DNA of 64,000 bases from Alistipes megaguti (GTDB lineage: Bacteria > Bacteroidota > Bacteroidia > Bacteroidales > Rikenellaceae): the NCBI RefSeq assembly GCF_900604385.1, contig NZ_LR027382.1, forward strand, positions 434,001 to 498,000, written 5' to 3'. Of this stretch, positions 42,362-51,061 are shown in pieces. Position 1 is the first letter of the stretch, and the number at the start of each line of letters is the position of its first letter. The translations under genes and the position numbers were made by a program. The notes under the pieces are model-generated. The model saw nothing but the letters and a program-made list of their open reading frames with translations, was not told the DNA's origin and made no database searches.

Positions 42362-45300
42362 TTAGAAGTTAAGGTCGATACCGAACGTGAAAGTCGACGT
42401 CAGCGGGAAGCCTCCTCGCTGGTAGCCGTCGATCAGCGGGCTGGCGTAGTTGCCCGAGGTCATGCGCGACTCGGGGTTGATGCCCTTGTAGTCGTCGCTC
42501 CACAGATAGAAGAGGTTCGAACCCGTCACGTAGAAGCGCAGGCCGTTCAAACCCAGCTTGCGGGCCGACTTCTTCGGCAGCGTATAGCCGACCGTCAGGT
42601 CGCGCAGACAGAGGTACGAGGCATCCTGCAGACCGAGGTCCGTGAGCATGATGTCGTAACCGTTCTTGGCGTAGGGGGTCTTGCCGTCGCCGCGGTGCGT
42701 ATCGCTCACCCAGCGGTTCTCCATGTAGGCGCGGTTGTACTTGTGCGACTCGTTGTAGAAGATGTCGCCGTTGAAGACCGTCACGCCCTGCACGCCCTGC
42801 AGCAGGAACGACACGTCGAAATTGCCGATGCGGAAGTTGTTGGTCATGCCCCACGTGAAATCGGGATAGGGATCACCCAGCACCACGCGGTCATTGTCGT
42901 TCAGTTCGCCGTTTCCGTCGGCATCCCACAGCCGCAGACCGCCCGGCACGTCACCCGCAAAGTGCGGATTGGCCTCGATCTCCTCCTGCGAGTTCCATAC
43001 GCCGATGCTCTTGAAGCCGTAGTACTGGATCAGCGGGTCGCCGACACGGGCGATGTAGCTTTCGGAGCGTTCGCCCTGGGTGATGACCTGCGCCTCGCCG
43101 CCGATCTCGAGCAGCTTGTTGCGCGTGAGCGAGAAGTTGACGGTCGTCGACCACTCGAAGTTCTTGTGGTTGATCTGACGCGTGTCGAGCTGGATCTCGA
43201 CGCCGGCGTTGCGCACCTTGCCGATGTTGTTCCAGTAGTATTGGAAGCCGGTGAACGACTGCGTGGGCTGTTCGAAGAGCAGTGCACGGGTCACCGAATA
43301 GTAACCGTCGAAGGTCAGGGCGATCTTGTTGTCGACGAAGCCCGCATCCAGACCGAAGTTCCACTCGTCGGTCTGCTCCCACGTAATGTTCGAGTTGGCC
43401 AGCGTCGAGGAGGTGTTGGCCGAACCGGGGGTCAACGAGCCGTTGCCCGCACCGGTGGGATAGTTGGCCGAATTGAGCACCTCGAGGGCTGCCACATAGT
43501 CGATGTTGTTGTTACCTGTCACACCGTACGAGGCACGCAGCTTGAGGTTCGAGAAGACGCGTTGCTCCTTCATGAACTGCTCCTCGGAGATGCGCCAGCC
43601 CACCGATACCGAGGGGAACCAGGCGTTGCGGTTGCCCGACGAGAAGAGCGACGAACGGTCGAGTCGCAGCGAGGCCGACAGCAGATAACGGCCGTCGTAG
43701 CTGTAGGAGAGACGTCCCAGATAGGATTCGAGCACCTCGTTCGGGTAGCGGAAGGTTCCCGTACCCTCGCCGTTGCCGTTGTTCTCGGAGGCCAGTTCGA
43801 AGATCGTGGCGGCGTTGAGCGTCTGGATGTTGTCCGTCGGGAAGCCCGTACCGCTCAGGGCCACGTTCTGCACGCGGGTCGACTCGGCCGTATAACCGGC
43901 CAGAATATCCAGGTCGTGACGGCCGAAGGTGCGGTTGTAATTGAGCGTGTTCTCCGTCAGCATGTCGACATAGAGCGAGCTGGTGAAGGTGGCCTCACTG
44001 GCCGTACCATCCTTCGTGGCATTCTTGTTGGCGTAGCTGTACGAGGGGCGGTAGCGCACGTTCACGCCGTTCGAGGTCTTGAACTGAAGGCCCTTGCAGA
44101 TATCCACCGTCAGATAGACGTTGGCCATGCCCTGGAAGTTCTCGTTCCAGCGCGTGGTGTTGGCCATCACGCTACGGGGGTTGTTGTTGGCCGAGTTGAA
44201 GGGCGACACGGCCGTCGTATTATAGGTGGGATTGCCATACTCGTCGGGATCGCCGATCGGCGCATAGAGATTGTTGAAGTGGCTGCCGCGGGCAAATCCC
44301 GTATAACCGGTCAGGGCCGTGGTCCAGGCGTTGTGGTAGACGGGCAGGAACGACGGCGTACGGTAGAAGTCGATGAAGTTGTTGCGCGGGCGCGAGGCCT
44401 TCTGGTAGTTGGCCGAGACGTTCACGCCGAAGGTAACGGCCTTCGACAGGTTGGCATCCACCTTCGTACGGAAGGTCACCTTCTGCACCTCGTTCTGCAA
44501 CATGATACCCTGATCGCGGGTCCAGGCAGCCGACGAATAGTAGCGGATGTCGCGTTTGCCGCCCTGGACGGAGAACTGGGCATTGGTAACGCTGGCCACA
44601 TCGCGCAGACCCTCGCGCTGCCAATCGGTCGAACCGATATTCTGCTCGATCCAGGCAGCCACCTTGTCCTGCGTCTTGACGGCCGGACCTCCCCACGCGG
44701 CCTCCCTCTCCTGCCACTGGAGATACTCCGTGGCGGTCAGCAGGTCGTGGAGCCGGTAGGCCCACTTGACGCCCTGATAGAGTTTGACCGAATAGCGGGG
44801 CTTCTCGGACGAGCCGCTCTTGGTGGTGATCATGATCACACCGTTGGCGGCACGCGAACCGTAGATGGCGGCCGAGGCGGCATCCTTCAGTATTTCAATG
44901 GACTGGATATCCGAGGGGTTGAGCGTCTGCAGACCGTCGGGAACGGGATAGCCGTCGATGATCACCAGCGGCGAACTGTCGGCCGAGATCGAACCCGTAC
45001 CGCGCACGCGGATCGAAGGCATGACACCCACCTCGGAGGTGGTATTGTTGATCGTCAGACCGGGGATCTGACCCTGAAGCGCCGTCGTAACGTCCGAAAC
45101 GGGGCGGTCGGCCAGCACGCTGCCTTCGATCTTGGCGATCGAACCCGTCAGGTGGGACTTCTTCTGCACACCGTAGCCCACGACAACGATCGCATCGAGG
45201 GCCTCAGTCTCGGGCTCCATCTTCACATTGATCGTGGTCTGTTTGCCGACCTTGATCTCCACCGGCTTATAACCGACATACGAGAATTCGAGCAGCGTCT

Positions 45301-45513
45301 CCTCTCCGGGAACGGAGAGCGAATAGGAACCGTCAATACCGGTTGCGGTTCCGGTTGCCGGGGGGGGTCCTTGACCACCACCGAGACACCGATCAGAGGG
45401 CCGTTCTCATCACTGACCACACCGCGGACCGTGATTTTCTGCGCATGGACAGTTGCCGAGCTGACCAGCAGAGCCAGCAGCATCAGCGACTTCAGCAAGT
45501 AATTTTTAGCCAT
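42362..45513 (-). CDS. SusC/RagA TonB-dependent transporter (frameshifted)
   Basis: The N-terminal part (signal peptide MAKNYLLKSLMLLALLVSS, then the CarboxypepD_reg-like domain VRGVVSDENGPLIGVSVVVKD) is in one frame. The rest (about 990 residues from FSYVGYKPVEI, with the TonB-plug motif VVVGYGVQKKSHLTGSI, plug and barrel to the terminal TFGIDLNF) is in another. The break is in a C8 run of the coding strand (plus-strand G8, 45360-45367). One more base would join the frames into about 1050 residues, the normal SusC length. Everything else looks intact, so this is a sequencing error, a recent mutation or a phase-variable tract. It would import oligoalginate across the outer membrane with SusD. 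Confidence 0.9.
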
Positions 45514-45578
45514 AATGCAGTTTTAAGTATAGGTTAGTTTATTGATTATATGACACTTACAAAGGCCCGAAATCACCC

Positions 45579-45621
45579 GTTTGGTCAACCAAACTGGATC
45601 ACCAAACTGGTATACCAATTT
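45579..45621. promoter_or_regulatory. UxuR/ExuR-like operator array at the susC promoter
   Basis: AAACTGGTATACCAATTT (45604-45621) differs at one base from the enterobacterial UxuR/ExuR consensus AAATTGGTATACCAATTT. The palindrome GTTTGGT-CA-ACCAAAC (45579-45594) and a direct repeat ACCAAACTGG (45588-45597 and 45601-45610) lie beside it. The main palindrome starts 11 nt downstream of the susC -7 element, so a bound repressor would block RNA polymerase at the start site. Confidence 0.8.
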
Positions 45622-45632
45622 CGAACCACGCA

Positions 45633-45664
45633 CAAAGATATAGAAAAAAAGGTTAACTGACCAA
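45633..45664 (-). promoter_or_regulatory. susC (PUL operon) promoter
   Basis: On the minus strand TTG (45664-45662) and TATCTTTG (45640-45633) are 21 nt apart. The 5' leader to the susC start is about 115 nt and carries the operator array. Confidence 0.75.
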
Positions 45665-45979
45665 GATTAAAACGAATTTTTTTGCCCTCCGGAACCATTT
45701 TTTTCTGAAGCATAAAAAAGCGGGGAATCAACACACCTGAAATCCGATTATCGGAAAGGTTGGAAGAAATCTTCCAATATTGTCCGATGAGGGAACAGGT
45801 CGCTCCATCGCCCCGTTGACGCGGGAAATTCCTGCGAAGCGCAAGCCCCTGAGACACGGACAAAAGACCGGGCTCCGGACAAATGCCGACAGCCGTTTTA
45901 CACATTTAAATAAAAAAGTTGACATTTCAGGTTATTTTTCATAAAACGGCACACCTATTTAATAAATCGACGCGGAATA
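45665..45979. other. Intergenic stretch between susC and iorA promoters, with dyads
   Basis: This is the core of the largest gene-free gap (45514-46039). Two perfect dyads stand out: TCCGAT-T-ATCGGA (45743-45755) and TTGGAAGA-AA-TCTTCCAA (45760-45777). They lie about 120-150 nt upstream of the predicted susC start site, where an activator could bind. Short open frames here (for example 45585-45905 minus) have no recognisable protein features. Nothing else was identified. Confidence 0.45.
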
Positions 45980-46009
45980 TTGTCATTCTGCTGAAAATTT
46001 GTAACTTTG
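45980..46009 (+). promoter_or_regulatory. Promoter of the iorAB operon
   Basis: TTG (45980-45982) and TAACTTTG (46002-46009) are 19 nt apart, a full -7 match. The iorA start is 30 nt further. Confidence 0.8.
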
Positions 46010-46039
46010 TAAAAACCGAAAACCAACCAACCGCGAACT

Positions 46040-47641
46040 ATGCCAAAACGAGAACTCTTACTGGGAGACGAAGCCCTCGCACTGGGGGCCCTCCATGCGG
46101 GACTGTCGGGCGTCTTCGCCTATCCGGGCACGCCGTCGACCGAAATCACGGAGTATATCCAGAGCCACCCGCTGGCCGCCGAACGCAACGTCCACCGCAC
46201 GTGGTCATCCAACGAAAAGACGGCCATGGAGGAGGCCCTCGGCATGTCGTTCGTCGGCAAACGGGCCATGGTCTGCATGAAACACGTCGGACTGAACGTC
46301 GCCGCCGACGCCTTCGTCAACTCGGGCATGACCGGCGCCCACGGCGGTCTGGTTGTCGTGGTGGCCGACGACCCCTCGATGCACTCCTCGCAGAACGAAC
46401 AGGACTCGCGCTTCTACGGGCAGTTCGCCCTCATCCCCACGTTCGAACCCTCGACCCAGCAGGAGGCCTACGACATGATCCGCACGGCCTTCGACCTCTC
46501 GGAAAAGTACCAGATTCCGGTACTGATGCGCATGACCACCCGCATGGCCCACTCGCGGGCCGTCGTCGAGGTGGGAGAGCCGCAGCCCGAAAATGCATTG
46601 AGTTATCCCGAAAAGGCGCGCCAGTGGGTGCTCATGCCCGGCAACTCGCGCGTGCGCTGCAAGGAGCTCATCGCCGACAACGAACGTCTGGAGCAGGAGG
46701 CCGCAGCGAGCCGCTTCAACCGCTACACGGAGGGCACGGACAAGCGGATGGGCATCATCGCCAGCGGCATCGCCTACAACTACCTGATGGAGAACTACCC
46801 CGACGGATGTCCCTATCCCGTGCTGAAGATTTCGCAGTATCCGCTGCCGAAGGCGCTCGTGCGGCGGCTGGCCGAGGAGTGCGGCGAACTGCTCGTCATC
46901 GAGGAGGGACAGCCCTTCATCGAGCAGGCCGTGCGGGGCGTACTGCCCGCACCGCTGAAGATCTGCGGCCGGCTGACGGGCGAACTCCCGCGTACGGGCG
47001 AGCTGACCCCCGACAGCGTGCGGGCCGCCCTGGGGCTGGCTCCGCATCGGGCACACGCCGCCAGTGAGATCGTCGTGCCGCGTCCGCCCGCCCTGTGCCA
47101 GGGATGCGGACACCGCGACATGTACACCGCCCTGACCGAAGTGGTGCGCGAATTCCCCAACGGAAAGGTATTCAGCGATATCGGCTGCTACACGCTGGGC
47201 TGGCTTGCCCCGTTCCACGCCATCGACACGTGCGTCGACATGGGCGCCTCGATCACGATGGCCATGGGCGCCGCCTACGCAGGACAACACCCCTCGGTGG
47301 CTGTCATCGGCGACTCGACCTTCACCCACTCGGGCATGACGGGACTGCTGGACGCCGTCAACGAAGGGGCGAACATCACCGTTGTGATCTCCGACAACCT
47401 GACCACCGGCATGACCGGCGGACAGGATTCGGCCGGCACGGGACGCCTCGAACAGATCTGCGCCGGCATCGGCGTCGACCCGGCCCACATCCGCGTGGTG
47501 GTGCCCCTGCCCAAAAACCGCGAGGAGATGAAACGCGTCATCCGCGAGGAGATCGCCTACCGGGGCGTCTCGGTGATCATCCCGCGCCGCGAGTGCATCC
47601 AGACGGCCAAACGCCATGCCGCCGCCAAGTACAGGAAATAA
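46040..47641 (+). CDS. iorA: Indolepyruvate ferredoxin oxidoreductase, alpha subunit
   Basis: This 533-residue thiamine-pyrophosphate enzyme oxidatively decarboxylates aryl-pyruvates to aryl-acetyl-CoA. The N-terminal pyrimidine-binding part begins LLLGDEALALGALHAGLSGVFAYPGTPSTE, and the TPP-binding part has QGCGHRDMY and IGDSTFTHSGMTGLLDAVN with TVVISDN. The protein stops at PRRECIQTAKRHAAAKYRK. The C-terminal ferredoxin domain with two [4Fe-4S] motifs, found in longer archaeal IorA proteins, is absent. Electron transfer must therefore use another cluster carrier. It forms an operon with iorB (16-nt gap), an aminotransferase and a CoA-transferase. Confidence 0.92.
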   Translation: MPKRELLLGDEALALGALHAGLSGVFAYPGTPSTEITEYIQSHPLAAERNVHRTWSSNEKTAMEEALGMSFVGKRAMVCMKHVGLNVAADAFVNSGMTGAHGGLVVVVADDPSMHSSQNEQDSRFYGQFALIPTFEPSTQQEAYDMIRTAFDLSEKYQIPVLMRMTTRMAHSRAVVEVGEPQPENALSYPEKARQWVLMPGNSRVRCKELIADNERLEQEAAASRFNRYTEGTDKRMGIIASGIAYNYLMENYPDGCPYPVLKISQYPLPKALVRRLAEECGELLVIEEGQPFIEQAVRGVLPAPLKICGRLTGELPRTGELTPDSVRAALGLAPHRAHAASEIVVPRPPALCQGCGHRDMYTALTEVVREFPNGKVFSDIGCYTLGWLAPFHAIDTCVDMGASITMAMGAAYAGQHPSVAVIGDSTFTHSGMTGLLDAVNEGANITVVISDNLTTGMTGGQDSAGTGRLEQICAGIGVDPAHIRVVVPLPKNREEMKRVIREEIAYRGVSVIIPRRECIQTAKRHAAAKYRK

Positions 47642-47657
47642 ACCAAACCGCACAGAG

Positions 47658-48245
47658 ATGAAAAAAGATATCATACTTTCGGGCGTCGGAGGACAGGGAA
47701 TCCTCTCGATTGCCACGGTGATCGGCCGGGCCGCCCTCTCCGAGGGGCTGCAGCTCAAGCAGGCCGAAGTTCACGGCATGAGCCAGCGCGGCGGCGACGT
47801 GCAGTCGCACCTGCGGATCTCCTCGTCGGAGATCCGTTCGGACCTCATCCCGCGCGGCGGGGCCGACCTGATCGTCTCGCTCGAACCGATGGAGTCGCTG
47901 CGCTACCTGGAGTGGCTCTCGGCCGACGGATGGGTGGTAACGAACACCGTTCCGGTCGTGAACATTCCGAACTACCCCGACCAGACAGCCCTCGAGGCGG
48001 AGCTTGCCTCGCTGCCGCACGTCGTACGGCTCGACGCCGACGCCCTGGCCCGCGAAGCCTCGTCGCCGCGTTCGGCCAACATGGCGCTGCTGGGCGCCAC
48101 CGCCCCGCTGCTGGACATCGAGCCCGCGAAACTCGAAGAGGGCATCCGCACCATCTTCGCCCGCAAGGGCGAGGCGGTGGTCGAGGCCAACCTCGCGGCT
48201 TTCCGTGCGGGGTATGAAACTGCCAAAAAACAGACCGCACGATGA
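47658..48245 (+). CDS. iorB: Indolepyruvate ferredoxin oxidoreductase, beta subunit
   Basis: This 195-residue gamma-type domain of 2-oxoacid:ferredoxin oxidoreductases has the start motif IILSGVGGQGILSIATVIGRAA, then VHGMSQRGGDVQSHLRI and DLIVSLEPMESLRYL. All three motifs are typical of IorB. It pairs with IorA to make the active enzyme. I chose the ATG at 47658 (MKKDIILSG). Its last four bases overlap the aminotransferase start (ATGA). Confidence 0.93.
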   Translation: MKKDIILSGVGGQGILSIATVIGRAALSEGLQLKQAEVHGMSQRGGDVQSHLRISSSEIRSDLIPRGGADLIVSLEPMESLRYLEWLSADGWVVTNTVPVVNIPNYPDQTALEAELASLPHVVRLDADALAREASSPRSANMALLGATAPLLDIEPAKLEEGIRTIFARKGEAVVEANLAAFRAGYETAKKQTAR

Positions 48246-49555
48246 ACGCACCCTACGACCGCTCGTATCTCGAATCGGCGCTGAAGCAGATGGACATCGC
48301 CGACATCGCCCGGGCGACGATCCGCCAGTCGGGCGACATCGCCCGCATCATGGAACGCGCGACGGGCGAGGAGTTCATCCATCTGGAGATGGGTGTTCCG
48401 GGGCTTCCGCCCGAGCAGGTGGGCATCGAGGCCGAACGCCGGGCGCTGGCCGAAGGGGTCGCCTCGCAATACCCGAACATGTACGGACTGCCGGAGCTGA
48501 AGGAGCAGGCCGCCCGCTTCATCAAGGCCTACCTCGACGTGGAGATCTCGCCGCGGGGCTGCATCCCGACGGTCGGCTCGATGCAGGGGAGCTTCACCAC
48601 CTTCCTGATGTGCTCGCAGTTGGACCCCGCACGGCGCAGGATCCTCTTCATCGACCCGGGCTTCCCCGTCCAGCGGAGTCAGGTGCGCATCCTCGGCATC
48701 CCCAGCGACTCGTTCGACATCTACGACTACCGCGGCGAAAAGCTCGGTCCGAAACTGGAGAGCTACCTCGCGCAGGGCGACGTAGCGGCCATCGTCTACT
48801 CGAATCCGAACAACCCCTCGTGGGTCTGCCTCACGGAGGAGGAGCTGCGCACGATCGGCGAACTGGCCACACGCTACGACACGATCGTCATCGAGGACCT
48901 GGCCTACCTCTGCATGGACTTCCGCAAACCGCTCGGGCGCCCCTTCGAGGCACCCTATCAGGCGACGGTGGCCCGCTATACGAAGAACTGGATCGTCCTG
49001 ATCTCCGGATCGAAGATCTTCAGCTACGCCGGACAGCGCATCGCCGTGGCGGCGATCTCCGACACGTTGTTCCAGCGCGAGTACGAGGCGCTGCGCCAGC
49101 GCTACGGCATTGCCCGGCTGGGCGACGCCTACGTGCTGACGTTCCTCTACGCCGCCTCCTCGGGCACGAGCCACTCGGCGCAGTATGCCCTGGCGGCGAT
49201 GTTCCGCGCGGCGGCCGACGGCCGGCTGGATTTCGTCGGCGAAACGGCCGAATATGCCCGCCGGGCCCGGCTGACCAAGGAGATCTTCCTGCGCCACGGC
49301 TTCCGCATCGTCTATGACAAGGACCTCGAGGAGCGGGTCGGCGACGGATTCTTCTACACGATCGGCTACGGCACAATGACGAGTGCCGAGCTGCTGAGCG
49401 AACTGTTGCTGTGCGGCGTCTGCGCCATCTCGCTCTCGTCGACCGGCAGCCGTCAGCACGGCATCCGCGTCTGTGTCTCGCAGATGAACCGCCCCGAACA
49501 GTTCGAACTGCTCGACAAGCGCCTCAAGGCCTTTGCCGAAAACCACCCGCTGTAA
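48242..49555 (+). CDS. PLP-dependent class I/II aminotransferase
   Basis: This 437-residue fold-type I aminotransferase has SNPNNPSWVCLTEEE, the Asp in VIEDLAYLCMD, and the PLP Lys258 in ISGSKIFSYAGQR. It probably moves the amino group from an aromatic amino acid (Phe, Tyr, Trp) to 2-oxoglutarate and feeds aryl-pyruvate to IorAB. It starts within the iorB stop codon and ends 18 nt before the CoA-transferase gene. The exact amino acid is not deducible from sequence. Confidence 0.9.
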   Translation: MNAPYDRSYLESALKQMDIADIARATIRQSGDIARIMERATGEEFIHLEMGVPGLPPEQVGIEAERRALAEGVASQYPNMYGLPELKEQAARFIKAYLDVEISPRGCIPTVGSMQGSFTTFLMCSQLDPARRRILFIDPGFPVQRSQVRILGIPSDSFDIYDYRGEKLGPKLESYLAQGDVAAIVYSNPNNPSWVCLTEEELRTIGELATRYDTIVIEDLAYLCMDFRKPLGRPFEAPYQATVARYTKNWIVLISGSKIFSYAGQRIAVAAISDTLFQREYEALRQRYGIARLGDAYVLTFLYAASSGTSHSAQYALAAMFRAAADGRLDFVGETAEYARRARLTKEIFLRHGFRIVYDKDLEERVGDGFFYTIGYGTMTSAELLSELLLCGVCAISLSSTGSRQHGIRVCVSQMNRPEQFELLDKRLKAFAENHPL

Positions 49556-49573
49556 GCGAAAATTCAACCTGCC

Positions 49574-50866
49574 ATGCAATACACGACAGCCGCGGAGGCG
49601 GTAAAACTCATCCAATCGGGCCAGAGCGTCTACATCCAGGGGAGCACGTCGATCCCCGAGGTGCTGGTGGCCGCCATGGCCGACCGCGGAGCGGAGCTGC
49701 GCGGCGTGAAGCTCTACTCGGCCTTTGCCGTCGGGGCCCACGAGGCCCCCTACTGCCGTCCCGAATACCGCGAATCGTTTCTCGTGAACAGCCTCTTCGT
49801 GGCCAACAACATCCGCCGCTGGCTGGCCGACGGCTACGGGCAGTCGATCCCAGCCTTTCTGGGCGAAATCCCGGGGCTGTTCCGCGACGGCACCCTGCCG
49901 CTCGACGTGGCGCTGATCAACGTCTCGCCCCCGGATGCCGAGGGCTACTGTTCGTTCGGCGTCTCGGCCGACCTGGCCGTTTCGGCCGTGGAGTGCGCCC
50001 GCACGGTGATCGCCCAGGTCAACCGGGCCATGCCCTTCTCCTACGGCGACGCAGTGATCCACTCGTCGCGCTTCGCCGCGGCCGTGGAGGTCGACTCCCC
50101 GCTGGTGGAGGTTCCGACGGCCGTACCGACGGAGACCGAACTGCGCATCGGACGCGCCATCGCCGAGTTGATCCCCGACGGCGCCACGCTGCAGATCGGT
50201 GTCGGCGGCATCCCGAATGCCGTGCTCGGCGCGCTGAAGGACCACAAGCACCTCGGTCTGCACACCGAAGCGATGACAGACGGCGTGCTGCCGCTGCTGG
50301 AGAGCGGCGTGATCGACAACTCGCAGAAGGTCGTCCTGCCCGGCATAACGGTGGCCTCGCTGGCCCTGGGCTCACGCCGGCTGTACGACTACATGGATTA
50401 CCGCAAGGATCTGGTGATGAAGGATGTGGCGTGGACCAACGATCCGTTCCGCATCCGTCAGAACCCGAAGGTCATGGCCATCAATTCGGCCGTGGAGGTC
50501 GATCTGACGGGGCAGGTCTGTGCCGATTCGGTCGGCGAGCGCATCATCTCGGGGGTCGGCGGGCAGCACGACTTCATGTACGGCGGCGCCCTCTCGGAAG
50601 GGGGCAAGACCTTTATCGCCATGCCCTCGATGACGCCCAAGGGCGAGTCGAAGATCAAGGCGCTGCTGACGCCCGGCGCCGGTGTGGTCACCACGCGCCA
50701 CATGATCCAACACGTCGTCACGGAGTACGGCGTGGCCCATCTGCGCGGCAAGAACCTCGCCGAACGGGCCCGGGCGCTGATCGCAATCGCCCATCCGTCG
50801 GTGCGCGAGGAGCTGGAGCGTGCCGCCGTCAAGCGCTACGGATACTCGTTCCTGCGCATCCGGTAG
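49574..50866 (+). CDS. Acetyl-CoA hydrolase/transferase family CoA-transferase
   Basis: This 430-residue class I CoA-transferase of the AcH/4-hydroxybutyrate type has a catalytic Glu232 in GLHTEAMTDG, glycine-rich IGVGGIPNAVLGAL and the C-terminal GVAHLRGKNLAERARALI. It is the last gene of the ior operon. The logical reaction is aryl-acetyl-CoA plus acetate to arylacetate plus acetyl-CoA, which saves the thioester energy. Acetyl-CoA hydrolase or succinyl-CoA:acetate transferase are alternatives. An intrinsic terminator follows 24 nt after the stop. Confidence 0.88.
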   Translation: MQYTTAAEAVKLIQSGQSVYIQGSTSIPEVLVAAMADRGAELRGVKLYSAFAVGAHEAPYCRPEYRESFLVNSLFVANNIRRWLADGYGQSIPAFLGEIPGLFRDGTLPLDVALINVSPPDAEGYCSFGVSADLAVSAVECARTVIAQVNRAMPFSYGDAVIHSSRFAAAVEVDSPLVEVPTAVPTETELRIGRAIAELIPDGATLQIGVGGIPNAVLGALKDHKHLGLHTEAMTDGVLPLLESGVIDNSQKVVLPGITVASLALGSRRLYDYMDYRKDLVMKDVAWTNDPFRIRQNPKVMAINSAVEVDLTGQVCADSVGERIISGVGGQHDFMYGGALSEGGKTFIAMPSMTPKGESKIKALLTPGAGVVTTRHMIQHVVTEYGVAHLRGKNLAERARALIAIAHPSVREELERAAVKRYGYSFLRIR

Positions 50867-50890
50867 GCTCCCCGTCCCACCCTGCCACAG

Positions 50891-50922
50891 AGCCCGGCCT
50901 TCTCGCGAAAGCCGGGCTTTTT
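50891..50922 (+). terminator. Intrinsic terminator of the ior operon
   Basis: AGCCCGGC (50891-50898) pairs with GCCGGGCT (50911-50918), followed by T5 (50918-50922). Confidence 0.88.
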
Positions 50923-51011
50923 GCAGGTCAGAATACAGACCCTTCGGTCAAAACGCACCTCCGGGGCTGCACTTTTCCGGCCGAAAAGGCGGCAAAAAGA
51001 AAAATTTGACC

Positions 51012-51019
51012 TACTTTTG
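51012..51019 (+). promoter_or_regulatory. -7 element of the AspT-type transporter promoter
   Basis: TACTTTTG matches TAnnTTTG, 42 nt before the start codon. No -33 element was found at the usual distance. Confidence 0.5.
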
Positions 51020-51061
51020 CACCGTTTTCAAACCGCATAACCCGCTCAAAACCCGCACAAG

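Noticed and set aside
42359..45502. 1047-residue open frame antisense to susC
   Set aside because: SusC motifs on the minus strand are unambiguous. The antisense frame is a codon-bias artefact.
45585..45905. 106-residue minus-strand ORF in the susC-iorA gap
   Set aside because: It covers the susC promoter and operators, has mixed composition without family features, and would remove the regulatory region.
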